Positions 26,208 to 35,851 of a DNA stretch of 64,000 bases are shown here, piece after piece. The number at the start of each line of letters is the position of its first letter. The first letter of the stretch is position 1. A program made the translations under genes and the position numbers. Under the pieces are notes generated by a model. That model had not been told where the DNA came from. It worked only from the letters and a program-made list of their open reading frames with translations, and searched no databases. The stretch spans positions 310,001 through 374,000 of the forward strand of contig JAXLTY010000001.1 of the NCBI GenBank assembly GCA_046329815.1. Reading direction: 5' to 3'. This DNA is from JADJSS01 sp046329815. Its GTDB lineage: Bacteria > Bacteroidota > Bacteroidia > Chitinophagales > JADIYW01.

Positions 26208-26215
26208 TATATTTG
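26208..26215 (+). promoter_or_regulatory. Promoter -7 box of tRNA-Glu
   Basis: TATATTTG, exact TAnnTTTG match, 18 bp before the tRNA. The -33 region is T-rich (gctttta) but lacks TTG. Confidence 0.6.
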
Positions 26216-26233
26216 CACTCGCTTTTAACGAAC

Positions 26234-26308
26234 GGCCCGTTCGTCTAGGGGTTAGGACAGGAGATTTTCATTCTTCAAACACGGGTTCGATTCCCGTACG
26301 GGCTACCA
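26234..26308 (+). tRNA. tRNA-Glu (anticodon TTC)
   Basis: 75 nt including an encoded CCA. The acceptor stem GGCCCGT pairs with ACGGGCT (one G-U pair), followed by the discriminator A and CCA. The D arm is GTCTAGGGGTTAGGAC. The anticodon loop TTTTCAT is closed by GGAGA/TCTTC and gives TTC at 26267-26269. The T arm is ACGGG-TTCGATT-CCCGT. It aligns base for base with the bacterial tRNA-Glu plan. It stands alone with its own promoter and terminator. Confidence 0.97.
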
Positions 26309-26311
26309 AGC

Positions 26312-26344
26312 AAAAACACCATCAACATCGATGGTGTTTTTTTT
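26312..26344 (+). terminator. Intrinsic terminator of tRNA-Glu
   Basis: AAAAACACCATC pairs with GATGGTGTTTTT (26312-26323, 26330-26341), followed by more T. It starts 4 nt after the tRNA. Confidence 0.85.
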
Positions 26345-26373
26345 AGTTATATATTACACTTTTATCCTTACTA

Positions 26374-26405
26374 AAATAAAAAAGCGAAGTCATTGCAACT
26401 TCGCT
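26374..26405 (-). terminator. Intrinsic terminator of the transglutaminase operon
   Basis: On the minus strand AGCGAAGT/ACTTCGCT (26405-26383, loop of 7) is followed by TTTTTTTATTTTAG. It lies about 185 bp after the stop at 26590, the last gene of the operon. Confidence 0.65.
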
Positions 26406-26589
26406 GTAGCTTTGTAAGCTTTTATCAAACACTATTATGAGAATGATACAAAGTTGCTTCAATTCTCTTAAAGTATCGTTACATAATTCCTTTTTAATGT
26501 TACATAATTTCAATCTAAAAAAAGCAATGTTTTAATTTAATCTCTGAAATGTGCATATTAGATACAACAATTCAAGTAACTAAAACAGT

Positions 26590-28551
26590 TTATATTTTTT
26601 CCAAAATCAAAATTACCTTATTAAAATCAGCCGATGCATTTACTACACTTCTATATTCTTCATAATGTTCTTTTGGAAAAGTTAGTATCTGATAATCTTC
26701 AAATACTTTAATTTTCAGCACATCACCTTCCTGCGTATAACTTGAAATAAAGCATGCCGACTGTTTTCCATCTACTACGTATCGTTTATCCATATTGATA
26801 TCGTTCAGGTTTTTTATTTTATAACCAGCCGGAATTTTAATATCAAAAAGACGCGTATAGCTTTGCGTGAAAATAATTTCTGCATCTGTCTGGCGCACTT
26901 TATCTTTATACATCTCATCTTGCGGACCTAACATCTCACCTACTTTAAATAAATACTTATTGCCTGCATTTTCTATAAGATGTGGTGTTTCTATTTCGCT
27001 GTTAATAACTAAAGGATTGATCAAAATATCAGTGCTTTTAGCACCTTCCATTTTTGTTGATTTTACAACTGTTTCAACACCCATTAATTTAGAAATATTA
27101 TCCAGAAATTCTTTTTTCTTATCTTCTTCCATATAAAGCAAATTCGGCTGTACAGAATATGCACTGTAACCCATTAACTCTAATTTCATTTTAATCTTTG
27201 GTGTAAAATTATCCGGATCAAAAGTAACGGATGCCGTTATATTATTATATGAGTCTTTGCTGGTCGCAAAATCTATTGTTTTCACTTTTGCAATTCCTGT
27301 TTTAATATCACCAACAGATGTTTCTTTAACGAACAAACCTTTATTACCAATTAATGCCGGCGGCGGATATCCTAATCTGCTTAAATAATTATTCGGACAC
27401 AGGAATTTTCCAATTGATGGATAATACACTAAATATTCCTGTAATGAATTTAATGACTGGAAACTTTGATCGAATTTTCTATCCATACGATTGGTAGTAA
27501 CTACTACTTCCACCGGAATATTCAATGCTTGTGCCGCAGCAACATAAAAGCGTTGGAACGAAGATTCATTACCATATTTTAAATCCAGCATCTTATCAAC
27601 AGGAATGAATTCGTCAATTTCTTTCAAGTTGATATTGGTTTTCATAAATTGCTCCAATGCCTGAATTTTTGCTATATCAGAAGATAATTTTGCCAAACCT
27701 AATTTTGAAATGAATTTATCAACTGCTTTTACTTCTGATTTTTCAAAGGTAAAATTGTTTGTATAAATATTATTTCCGGAGTATTCCCAAGTGTACATGC
27801 GCGCTCTTGACTTTGCAACATTATACACTAATTGATAGTCAAAACGCATTTTGTTCGCATCATAAGCAGAATTTTTTTCTTCATTCAATGCTTTAACTTT
27901 TGCTACAGAAGCATAAATATGATTTCTCTTTTTGATAATTGTATCAACCGTAAATTCCGGAAAACCATTATATCCTTTTCCTTCATAAATTAAATTTTCC
28001 GGCGAATAAATATCTACACTAATGTCATTTTTTATCTGATCTGTTTGCACATAAACAGAACTGTTGGTCTTGTAATTTTTTTTGTTTGTATAAATATATT
28101 CGATCTCGCCGCCTTTCTCAATACCTTCCATCGCGAAAATTGTAAAAGGTCCTTTTTCTTCAAGATTATCTATCTTTTTAATATCCGATTTTTTTAACGG
28201 AATCACTTTGCCATCTGGTGTAATGGTACGTGCTTTTAAATCAATCTCATCCAAAACAGTTGATGTAGGAATATAGATCTTATTCATTTCTTCAATTCCT
28301 TTTTCGTTATTGAAATGAATAATAACATGTCTTGTTTCATACAATACCAATTCACCGGAAGGTTCATACACAAAATCCAACAAATACTTTTCTTTTAAAA
28401 CCGTATAATTATCTTCTTTTTCTTCAGGTGTTAATTCGTGGATTTTCGGATTTGCATTCCAATCACATTTTTTGTACATCAATTCGTCTGCCTGCGACTG
28501 AAAAAATCCAATCATCAGCAATGCGACAACTAATTTTATTTTGAACATCAT
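26590..28551 (-). CDS. DUF3857-type protein with a degenerate transglutaminase domain
   Basis: 653 residues with a signal peptide (KLVVALLMIGFFQSQA). The N-terminal beta-rich DUF3857 region (about 40-250) is followed by a transglutaminase-like domain and a C-terminal beta domain. The place where the catalytic Cys sits in the family (KYGDCKD in the neighbour) reads KYGNESSFQ, with Glu329 in the Cys position, and no catalytic His motif follows. It is therefore likely a pseudoenzyme, perhaps a binding or assembly partner of its active neighbour. It starts 3 bp after that neighbour's stop, so the stoichiometry may be coupled. Exported to the periplasm or surface. Confidence 0.8.
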   Translation of the reverse strand: MMFKIKLVVALLMIGFFQSQADELMYKKCDWNANPKIHELTPEEKEDNYTVLKEKYLLDFVYEPSGELVLYETRHVIIHFNNEKGIEEMNKIYIPTSTVLDEIDLKARTITPDGKVIPLKKSDIKKIDNLEEKGPFTIFAMEGIEKGGEIEYIYTNKKNYKTNSSVYVQTDQIKNDISVDIYSPENLIYEGKGYNGFPEFTVDTIIKKRNHIYASVAKVKALNEEKNSAYDANKMRFDYQLVYNVAKSRARMYTWEYSGNNIYTNNFTFEKSEVKAVDKFISKLGLAKLSSDIAKIQALEQFMKTNINLKEIDEFIPVDKMLDLKYGNESSFQRFYVAAAQALNIPVEVVVTTNRMDRKFDQSFQSLNSLQEYLVYYPSIGKFLCPNNYLSRLGYPPPALIGNKGLFVKETSVGDIKTGIAKVKTIDFATSKDSYNNITASVTFDPDNFTPKIKMKLELMGYSAYSVQPNLLYMEEDKKKEFLDNISKLMGVETVVKSTKMEGAKSTDILINPLVINSEIETPHLIENAGNKYLFKVGEMLGPQDEMYKDKVRQTDAEIIFTQSYTRLFDIKIPAGYKIKNLNDINMDKRYVVDGKQSACFISSYTQEGDVLKIKVFEDYQILTFPKEHYEEYRSVVNASADFNKVILILEKI

Positions 28552-28554
28552 TGA

Positions 28555-30498
28555 TTATTTTTTTATAAATGAAACTACTTGTTTATTTGCTTTTACCTGT
28601 TCGGTCAATATTTTATTATACTTTTCAAAGTCTTTTGGCTGTAAGAGTAACGTATTGATATAAAAACCTGCAGATAAAATTATTTTGTTATCTTTTACTT
28701 CGTAATGATTATTGTAGCCGATGATTTCATTTCCGTTTTGCACATTTTCAGGAATATAATCTATTTTGTAACCTTCCGGAATATTCAGAATCACGACATT
28801 TGTTTTTTTTGTTTTATGACGAAATTCCAATGGAATTTTCCTGTCGCTGTTGATGGTTTCCAAACCGATATCATTATCTAAATTCAGATTAACATACAAT
28901 TCATTCTGATTGTACCTGATATAATCTGGTAAATTGAAATTATACGTTGCGTAAATCGGTGCTCTGTCGCTGTTTGCCAATACAGAATTGGTGATCTGCA
29001 CTTTATTATTTCCTTTTGTAAAATAACGTTTAAAGAAATCTTCTTTTTCTTCTTTCGTCATGGATTGCGTTCGGTAATAATAATTGAGTGCATCATAACC
29101 GATTAGTGTTGCATTTCCTTTTCCAACCAATAATTTATCTTTCACATCCATTATTACTGTATCTAAAGTCTGGTTGATATTGGTATCTTTTACAGGCACT
29201 TTTACCAGCATAAAACTATCTTTACTAATACCAATTAACGCTTCTTTTCCCTGAATGAAAGACGTGTACAGATCAATGTCTGCTTTCTTTCCGGTTCCAT
29301 CTAAGAAATGCCATTTATTTTGTTTATCCAAATAAGACGTGATCATGTGATTATCTACCATTGGCGTTGGATTTTCCGAATAACCGGTTGGAATATCACG
29401 CGAGCCAATCCATGTAAGATATGATTTGATGCCAGCCAGTTTCAGCATTTCGTTAATGATGTTTGCCATGTCTTTGCAATCGCCATATTTTTTTGCACAA
29501 ACAGCACTTGCATCGCGTGGCACCAATCCACCTAATCCATCTTCAAATGCAACGTAAGAAACATTATCCTGAACCCAGTAAAAAATCTTCTTCACTTTTT
29601 GCATTTCGTCGGTAGTACCAGCAACCAAACTATCTACAATATTTTTCAGTGCTGTCTCTTCTTTTTTATTGATATTTTTCAGCAAATCATAATACCAGTT
29701 GTAAAGATTTTTTGTAGTGCCTAACAACTGCTGTGGCTTCTTGTCGATTTCGTAATTGCTGATGTAGAAAATCAAATATGGTTCATAATACCTAAAGTCA
29801 GGCGCATCATCGTATCGTTGCACAGCATCGGTATTTTTTGTTTTCCATGTATAAATGATCTCATTCTTTTTCTCTTCTTTCGTAAATTCAATATTGAGTT
29901 TATCCTGATTAAATATCTTGTAATTGATATTGATATTTTTCTGAACGGTGATCTTTAATTCTTTTTGAATACTTGGAATAAAATCAGTCCAATAAAAACT
30001 GCCCATAAAATGCGGATCATTGTAAATGATCTGGTGTGTTAAACTCGTGATAGCACCAACCTGTACTGATGGAAACACAAACTTATACGATTTTTGTTCA
30101 TCGTAAAATGCAATATCGGACAAGTCGTCTTTTAATTCAATCTTTTCTACTTTTCGTTTTTCGTATTTTTTATTTTTCGGAACTAACGTATAAGCATTAA
30201 TATCTTTCGCTTCCATAAATGAATTTGTGGAAACCGACTCGTTTTGTAAAGAAATTGCTGATTCTTTATTGATGTATATCTGACGGTTTACTTCGCACGT
30301 TCCTTTGAGCTTTCCGTCTTCAATAAAGATGTTATATTCTTCTTTGTTGTTCAGAATTACTGCGCGCGCGTCAGGATATTTTGCTTTTGCTTCTTCAACG
30401 AGTTCTTCCTGTGCATAACAAACCTGCAATATACTTTGCAATGCAATTGCTAAAAAAAGAATAAGATACTTGTCTTTTAAAATGCTGTTACTTTTCAT
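28555..30498 (-). CDS. DUF3857 domain protein with active-type transglutaminase domain
   Basis: 647 residues with a signal peptide ending in CYAQ. DUF3857 covers roughly residues 50-240. The transglutaminase-like core has the Cys-His-Asp set: KYGDCKDMANII (Cys341), DNHMITSYL and HFLDGTG. Family members act as periplasmic proteases or cross-linking-type enzymes, but most have no known substrate. It overlaps the upstream YwqK-repeat gene by 11 bp and is followed 3 bp later by a second, degenerate copy, so all three are one operon. Confidence 0.87.
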   Translation of the reverse strand: MKSNSILKDKYLILFLAIALQSILQVCYAQEELVEEAKAKYPDARAVILNNKEEYNIFIEDGKLKGTCEVNRQIYINKESAISLQNESVSTNSFMEAKDINAYTLVPKNKKYEKRKVEKIELKDDLSDIAFYDEQKSYKFVFPSVQVGAITSLTHQIIYNDPHFMGSFYWTDFIPSIQKELKITVQKNININYKIFNQDKLNIEFTKEEKKNEIIYTWKTKNTDAVQRYDDAPDFRYYEPYLIFYISNYEIDKKPQQLLGTTKNLYNWYYDLLKNINKKEETALKNIVDSLVAGTTDEMQKVKKIFYWVQDNVSYVAFEDGLGGLVPRDASAVCAKKYGDCKDMANIINEMLKLAGIKSYLTWIGSRDIPTGYSENPTPMVDNHMITSYLDKQNKWHFLDGTGKKADIDLYTSFIQGKEALIGISKDSFMLVKVPVKDTNINQTLDTVIMDVKDKLLVGKGNATLIGYDALNYYYRTQSMTKEEKEDFFKRYFTKGNNKVQITNSVLANSDRAPIYATYNFNLPDYIRYNQNELYVNLNLDNDIGLETINSDRKIPLEFRHKTKKTNVVILNIPEGYKIDYIPENVQNGNEIIGYNNHYEVKDNKIILSAGFYINTLLLQPKDFEKYNKILTEQVKANKQVVSFIKK

Positions 30499-33400
30499 CG
30501 ATCAATATTCCATTATAATAAGTCAATGTTTTAATAAGTTTACCTGTATTATCATACTTTTTGCAAACTCCATGCAGTTCGCCATTTATGTATGAATCTT
30601 CACTTTTTACTTTTCCGTTTTCATAGTAATAAGTGCATTTACCATCTTTTTCATCATTCGCATAATTTTCTACAGCTTCTAACTGACCTGATGAATAATA
30701 GTATTTGCTTACACCAATTTGATTTCCATATTCATAATCTTCATCTGCTTTTACTTTTCCATTTGGATGATACACAGTTCGTTTGCCAACTAAAACACCT
30801 TTATTTAAAGTATAATCGATGGATGGCGAACCATTTTTGAAAAATGCTTTTACATTTCCTGTTTCATTTTTTACTTGAACCGGTGTTATTAATTTTCCGG
30901 TTTTGTCATAGTAAGTATAGCTCAACAAATAGCCATTGTGATAATTTCGCTGAATAACTAATTCGCCGGTTTCATCATACATTTCTCTATCGCCATCCAA
31001 CTCGCCGGCTTTGTAGCTATTGGAAAATTTTATCTGTTTGTTTGGATAATAGGTAATGTATTTACCGTTGTATTTGCCGTATAAATAAGTCACTTCATCC
31101 AATACGTTTCCGTTTTCGTCGTAGTGTACATTTTTTCCGACTCTGTTTCCAAATTCAAAATTATTTATCCATTCTACTTTTCCGCTTGTGTAGAAAAATT
31201 TAGCTTCACCGTGTAATCTTCCATCAAGATAATTTTGCGTCAAATAAGGTTGTCCATTTGGATAATAAGTAGTAGAAACGCCTTGTTTCATATCATTTTT
31301 AAAAGTAGATTTCTGGTATGTTTTCCCATTGGGAAATTTTATTTCCAAATCGCCGGTGCCTTTATCAAATACATTTTCACTGAGTACTTTTCCTGTAGAA
31401 TCATAATCAATTCTGCGTTTCAGATAACCTAATTCATAATATTCTTCAGCATCTAATTTTCCATTTACTGCATAATATTCCTGCCAGCCATCAATCTCAT
31501 CATTTTTATAATAGTAGATATTTTTAGGTTTTCCATCAAAATAATATTCTGTCCAAACACCTAATTGCTGGTCTTTTACATAAGGACCTTCACGTTTGAT
31601 ATTGCCGTTTTTATAATATTCTTTATAATATCCATCGGTTTCACCGTCCACATAATTGGTCTCGTCTTTTATTTTTCCGTTTTCGTAGTAGCTATAAGAT
31701 TTACCTTGTTTTTTACCATCTACATACACAATCTTGTCTGTCAAGAAACCGTCTAAATCATAAAATTTCCATTCTCCATCGTTTTTTCCATTTACAATTT
31801 TTCCTTCTTTGCGTTTGTTGCCGTTTGGATGATACAACAGCAAATCATAATTTCGTTTGCCATCTTTTTTATTCTGGAAAATAATTTTTCCTGCTGAATT
31901 ATATGCCTTGTACTCCTGCAAAATATCATTTTTATAAGAATATTCTTCTGTCAGATTTCCTTTATAATCATAGTTTTTACCATCACCATCCAGTTTTCCG
32001 TTAGAATATTCTTCTATAGAAGACAATGTATCATTATCAAAAAATTCTTTCCAGATTCCATCTCTTTCACCGTTTTTATTGTACTTACCTATTTGCTGTA
32101 ATTTTCCATTTTGATGATATGATTTCCATTCTCCAACCTGAAAGCCATTTGCGTTCATACCTGTAGAAGAAATTTGATTTTCAGGATAGTTATAAAATTC
32201 TTCATATTTTCCGTCGCGATTACCGTTTTTAAAAGATGATTTTTCTTTTACATGTCCGTTATCATAATATTGAGTAATACTGCCTTCATATTTATCATTT
32301 ACAACAGAAATACTGTATTTCAATTTTCCATTTGGATAATACTGTGTTTCTTTTCCATCCTCTTTTCCTGCTTTGTAATCATATGTTGTATTCTTCAAAC
32401 CAGTAGGATAATAAGAGCTTTGCGGTCCATCCAACAAGCTGTTTTTATAAATCTTATCTAAATGAATGCTGCCGTTTTTAAAATAGTCTTTACCAGTGCC
32501 TAATATTTGTCCATTGTCATAATTTTCCAGACTTTCGATAATTCCTGTAGCATAATAGAATTTCCAAGGTCCATTTCTTTTACCTTGATTATTATAACCA
32601 CCTTCTGATTTTAATATACCATTCGTGTAATAATAATTCCAGTAGCCGGTTGGATTTCCAACAGCGTCTGTGTTTCCAACTGCTGCCAATTTATTGGAGT
32701 TGGTGTACCAATGACGAGCAGCAACCGTTTTACCATTCAGTGTTTCATCAAATGTAGAATTGTGTAAACCTGTATAATCAACAAACCATTTTGAGAATGC
32801 TGTAACATCTTTTTCATGTTTTTTTACCCATGTATTTATTTTATCTACGCCCATTCCTGAGACAATGCTGTAAGCAAACGGCTCAAAATAACCTTCTTTA
32901 TAAATTTGCTCAAAAACAGGTGCGTAAAACTGCATGTAAAAGCCCTTATCATTTTTATCAACAGCTAATTTTTCAAATACTAACTGTAATTGTTTTGTTA
33001 GATTATAATTGATATCAATCTCTGATTTATACTTATTTCCTAAAGCCACTTTTGATTTTACCAGCGCTTCAATTTCAGAAAAATCATCTTGTTCACTTAA
33101 TGTTTCAATAGTTGTTGCATCTGAAAAGTCGAATTCATTTTGTGCAATTTTTTCCAGTTTTGTTACAATCATTTTTGCTCGGTCAGAAGAATTATCTATC
33201 AATAAATAATAACTCCAGGCCAAAATTGCAGGCACAACTTTACCTTGCAGGATGGCCATGTTACCCATTTGATAATGGCTTGCCGCATAGAATGGATTGT
33301 ATTTTATTGATTTTGCAAATAAATCGTGCGCTTCTTTGTATTTTTTCTGATTGTATTTTACAATACCTAACTCATGATAAAACGCATTATTTAATGGATA

Positions 33401-33784
33401 TTTTTTTATTGCTTCTTCATATACTTTAATTGCTTCGTCTGTTTTTCCCATATTGTCTAAAGCATTTGCTTTATGCAAATAAGCATTTGGCTCATAACCT
33501 GTAGATAAATTCAACAGTTGGTTGCAAGCAATGACAGCCAATGAATCCTGTTTGTTTGCGATATATGAATTCGCCAATTCTAAAGTCGCGATTGCGAAAT
33601 TGGTATCATTCTTATTTACTTTTTTAAATTCAGCAATTGCCTGGGAATATTTTTGGTTATCGTGTAATTCTATACCTTTTTCAATAATAGTGTAAGAATC
33701 TAATTCTTTCATAACCTGTCCAAATGCGGCAGACAAATTCAGGCAGCATAAAATGCCCAGAAAAATTTTAATGTGTTTTGTCAT
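30488..33784 (-). CDS. Large TPR plus MORN_2/YwqK-repeat exported protein
   Basis: 1098 residues with a signal peptide (FLGILCCLNLSAAFGQ). Residues about 35-235 form TPR units (AIAEFKKVNKNDTNFAIATL, AIKVYEEAIKKYPLNNAFYH). From about 370 to the end are some thirty repeats of 20-24 residues with the pattern YYPNG-K-x-G-x-x-x-G-x-W/YY, the MORN_2 repeat of YwqK-family proteins. YwqK is the immunity half of a toxin pair in Bacillus, but here no toxin is adjacent and the protein is exported, so a structural, extended beta role is more likely. It is the first gene of the operon with the two transglutaminase-like proteins (11-bp overlap). Confidence 0.85.
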   Translation of the reverse strand: MTKHIKIFLGILCCLNLSAAFGQVMKELDSYTIIEKGIELHDNQKYSQAIAEFKKVNKNDTNFAIATLELANSYIANKQDSLAVIACNQLLNLSTGYEPNAYLHKANALDNMGKTDEAIKVYEEAIKKYPLNNAFYHELGIVKYNQKKYKEAHDLFAKSIKYNPFYAASHYQMGNMAILQGKVVPAILAWSYYLLIDNSSDRAKMIVTKLEKIAQNEFDFSDATTIETLSEQDDFSEIEALVKSKVALGNKYKSEIDINYNLTKQLQLVFEKLAVDKNDKGFYMQFYAPVFEQIYKEGYFEPFAYSIVSGMGVDKINTWVKKHEKDVTAFSKWFVDYTGLHNSTFDETLNGKTVAARHWYTNSNKLAAVGNTDAVGNPTGYWNYYYTNGILKSEGGYNNQGKRNGPWKFYYATGIIESLENYDNGQILGTGKDYFKNGSIHLDKIYKNSLLDGPQSSYYPTGLKNTTYDYKAGKEDGKETQYYPNGKLKYSISVVNDKYEGSITQYYDNGHVKEKSSFKNGNRDGKYEEFYNYPENQISSTGMNANGFQVGEWKSYHQNGKLQQIGKYNKNGERDGIWKEFFDNDTLSSIEEYSNGKLDGDGKNYDYKGNLTEEYSYKNDILQEYKAYNSAGKIIFQNKKDGKRNYDLLLYHPNGNKRKEGKIVNGKNDGEWKFYDLDGFLTDKIVYVDGKKQGKSYSYYENGKIKDETNYVDGETDGYYKEYYKNGNIKREGPYVKDQQLGVWTEYYFDGKPKNIYYYKNDEIDGWQEYYAVNGKLDAEEYYELGYLKRRIDYDSTGKVLSENVFDKGTGDLEIKFPNGKTYQKSTFKNDMKQGVSTTYYPNGQPYLTQNYLDGRLHGEAKFFYTSGKVEWINNFEFGNRVGKNVHYDENGNVLDEVTYLYGKYNGKYITYYPNKQIKFSNSYKAGELDGDREMYDETGELVIQRNYHNGYLLSYTYYDKTGKLITPVQVKNETGNVKAFFKNGSPSIDYTLNKGVLVGKRTVYHPNGKVKADEDYEYGNQIGVSKYYYSSGQLEAVENYANDEKDGKCTYYYENGKVKSEDSYINGELHGVCKKYDNTGKLIKTLTYYNGILIDEK

Positions 33785-33976
33785 AAAAAAAATAATTTAT
33801 TTGTACAATCATAAAGTGTGCCAAAACGAAAAATCTGTGTTCTCGTTTTTATTAAAACGTATAAAAATAATAAATTATTTTATTAAGATATAATAATTTG
33901 AGGCAAGGTTTTTCTCATTTTTTTTCTAATAAAAAAAAATGTATCTAACAAATCATTAAAAATTGTAATTTTTCAA

Positions 33977-35230
33977 CTACGTCAATAAACCTTGGTAAGT
34001 GCTTGGTCTGCGTTGCTCTAAAATAGCTTTTTTATCACCTTTGTGCTTATTGATCAAATCGAAATTTGTGTAATGACGAATTGTTAAGATCGATAGATTT
34101 TCATCGATTACAAAGTCAAATTTATCTTGTAATGTTGCTTTTACTTTTTCAATTTTTTCAGGAATATAATCAACAACCGCTTCAAATGAAATCGCGCCTT
34201 GCTGCATCATATTCAGTTTCAGATTCGCTTTTGAGAACGCATTAAAAATTGTTGCAACTACATCATCTTCAACGAAAGAAAAATCTTTCGTATGCAAGGT
34301 GATCAATGCCTGATTATTTTTTACAATTCTTATTGGTGGCAAATTATTATCGCTGCCGCCAACCTTAGTTCCTTTGCCTTTAGGATTAATAAATGATTTT
34401 ACCAGCAACGGAATGTTTTTATTTTGTAATGGTTTAATCGTTTTTGGATGAATTACTGTAGCACCATAGAACGTCATTTCCACTGCTTCATTGAATGAAA
34501 TTTCATCCATAAAAACAGCGTCATCAAATACCCGCGGATCGCCGTTCATTACACCAGGCACATCTTTCCAAATCGTTTGATTTTCAGCATCCAGCATATT
34601 TGCGAAAATTGCAGCCGTATAATCCGAACCTTCGCGACCTAATGTCGTCGTGCAGTTTTCAGCGGTACAGCCAATAAAACCTTGTGCTACCACGATACTA
34701 TCTTTCGCTAATGGCTTCACAACACTATTCATTAATGATTGTGTTTTATTCCAGTCCACAATTGCTTCGCGATATGTATCATCTGTTTTCATCACATCAC
34801 GAACATCCAACCATGTATTTTTAACACCAACTTCATTCAAATACGCACTTAAAATTACAGATGAGATTAACTCGCCTTGCGACACGATTTGATCATACAC
34901 ATAGTTATAGCTTTCTTTTCTGTCTTCTTCTAATTGCCAGTCAACTTCTGCGTAAATATTTTGCAGTTTATCAAATACTTCATGCGATTCATTTCCAAAT
35001 AAATCTTTACAAATGGTATGGTGATTATTTTTTACAATATCAAATTTTGCTTTCGCATCTTCATTCTTAAAATAAGCATGAATTACATCTTCTAATGCAT
35101 TGGTTGTTTTTCCTGTAGCAGAAACCACAACTACCAAATTTTTTTCGCCATATTTCTCAATGATCGACGCTACATTTTTAATTCCATTCGCATCTTTCAC
35201 CGATGCACCACCAAATTTAAATACTTTCAT
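33977..35230 (-). CDS. lysC: Aspartate kinase, monofunctional
   Basis: 417 residues. It phosphorylates aspartate, the first step toward lysine, methionine, threonine and diaminopimelate. The N-terminal KFGGASVKD replaces the usual KFGGTS, and TTLGREGSDYTA is the other kinase motif. Regulatory ACT domains occupy the C-terminal third (from about 300). There is no fused homoserine dehydrogenase. It starts 4 bp after the GNAT gene, so both are on one transcript. Sensitivity to particular amino acids cannot be read from the sequence. Confidence 0.95.
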   Translation of the reverse strand: MKVFKFGGASVKDANGIKNVASIIEKYGEKNLVVVVSATGKTTNALEDVIHAYFKNEDAKAKFDIVKNNHHTICKDLFGNESHEVFDKLQNIYAEVDWQLEEDRKESYNYVYDQIVSQGELISSVILSAYLNEVGVKNTWLDVRDVMKTDDTYREAIVDWNKTQSLMNSVVKPLAKDSIVVAQGFIGCTAENCTTTLGREGSDYTAAIFANMLDAENQTIWKDVPGVMNGDPRVFDDAVFMDEISFNEAVEMTFYGATVIHPKTIKPLQNKNIPLLVKSFINPKGKGTKVGGSDNNLPPIRIVKNNQALITLHTKDFSFVEDDVVATIFNAFSKANLKLNMMQQGAISFEAVVDYIPEKIEKVKATLQDKFDFVIDENLSILTIRHYTNFDLINKHKGDKKAILEQRRPSTYQGLLT

Positions 35231-35234
35231 TTGC

Positions 35235-35708
35235 TTACTTTAAATGTTCTTTTTCAATTTTTACGTTTATCCATTCATCATCAAAAACTACCGGATATTT
35301 TTTATAAAAGTTAATGGCATTTTCATTCCAATTCAGCACCTGCCATTTTACTAAATTAATTTTTTCTTCTTTTGCAATATTGATAATCTCGTCCATTAAT
35401 AATTTACCGATACCTAGCTTTCTGTGTGTTTCTTTCACTACTAAATCATCCAAATACAACATCGAACCTTTCCACGATGAATAGCCATAATAATACAAAG
35501 CGATGCCGACAATATCATTTTCTGTTTCAGCCACCAGTACATAATAACGTGGATTTTTGGCAGTACCTTCCTGTATAAATTTCTCTATAGAAATACTTGG
35601 TTGTTCAGGTGCTTTTTCAAAAATTGCCAGTTCTTTGATCAATGCATAAACCTGTGTCAAGTCGGCTGCTTCTGCTTTTCGTATAGTTATATTGTTGATT
35701 GCATTCAT
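35235..35708 (-). CDS. GNAT N-acetyltransferase, diamine-acetyltransferase-like
   Basis: 157 residues from the ATG at 35708; the frame is open a little further to a TTG at 35732, which is a less likely start in this phylum. The single GNAT domain has the acetyl-CoA motif VVKETHRKLGIGKLLMDEI (R/Q-x-x-G-x-G/A type) and the C-terminal VLNWNENAINFYKKY, both characteristic of the spermidine/diamine acetyltransferase-like subgroup. Substrate not established. The gene sits 4 bp before lysC and is co-transcribed. Confidence 0.87.
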   Translation of the reverse strand: MNAINNITIRKAEAADLTQVYALIKELAIFEKAPEQPSISIEKFIQEGTAKNPRYYVLVAETENDIVGIALYYYGYSSWKGSMLYLDDLVVKETHRKLGIGKLLMDEIINIAKEEKINLVKWQVLNWNENAINFYKKYPVVFDDEWINVKIEKEHLK

Positions 35709-35827
35709 TTTTTGGACTACTAAAATAGACAAATAGAAGTTGGTAATACAACAACAGCTATTAAGTAAAAATTAAAATGCGTACTAATCTCTGATTTTTG
35801 AAAATCATGAATGCAAGTGATTTTTTT

Positions 35828-35835
35828 TATCTTTG
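35828..35835 (+). promoter_or_regulatory. -7 box TATCTTTG of fbp
   Basis: Exact TAnnTTTG match 16 bp before the ATG at 35852. Confidence 0.5.
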
Positions 35836-35851
35836 CATCAAATAAAACAAA

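Noticed and set aside
33785..33976. Terminator between lysC and the YwqK-repeat gene
   Set aside because: Only a 5-bp AACGA/TCGTT stem with a long loop is seen; not convincing.
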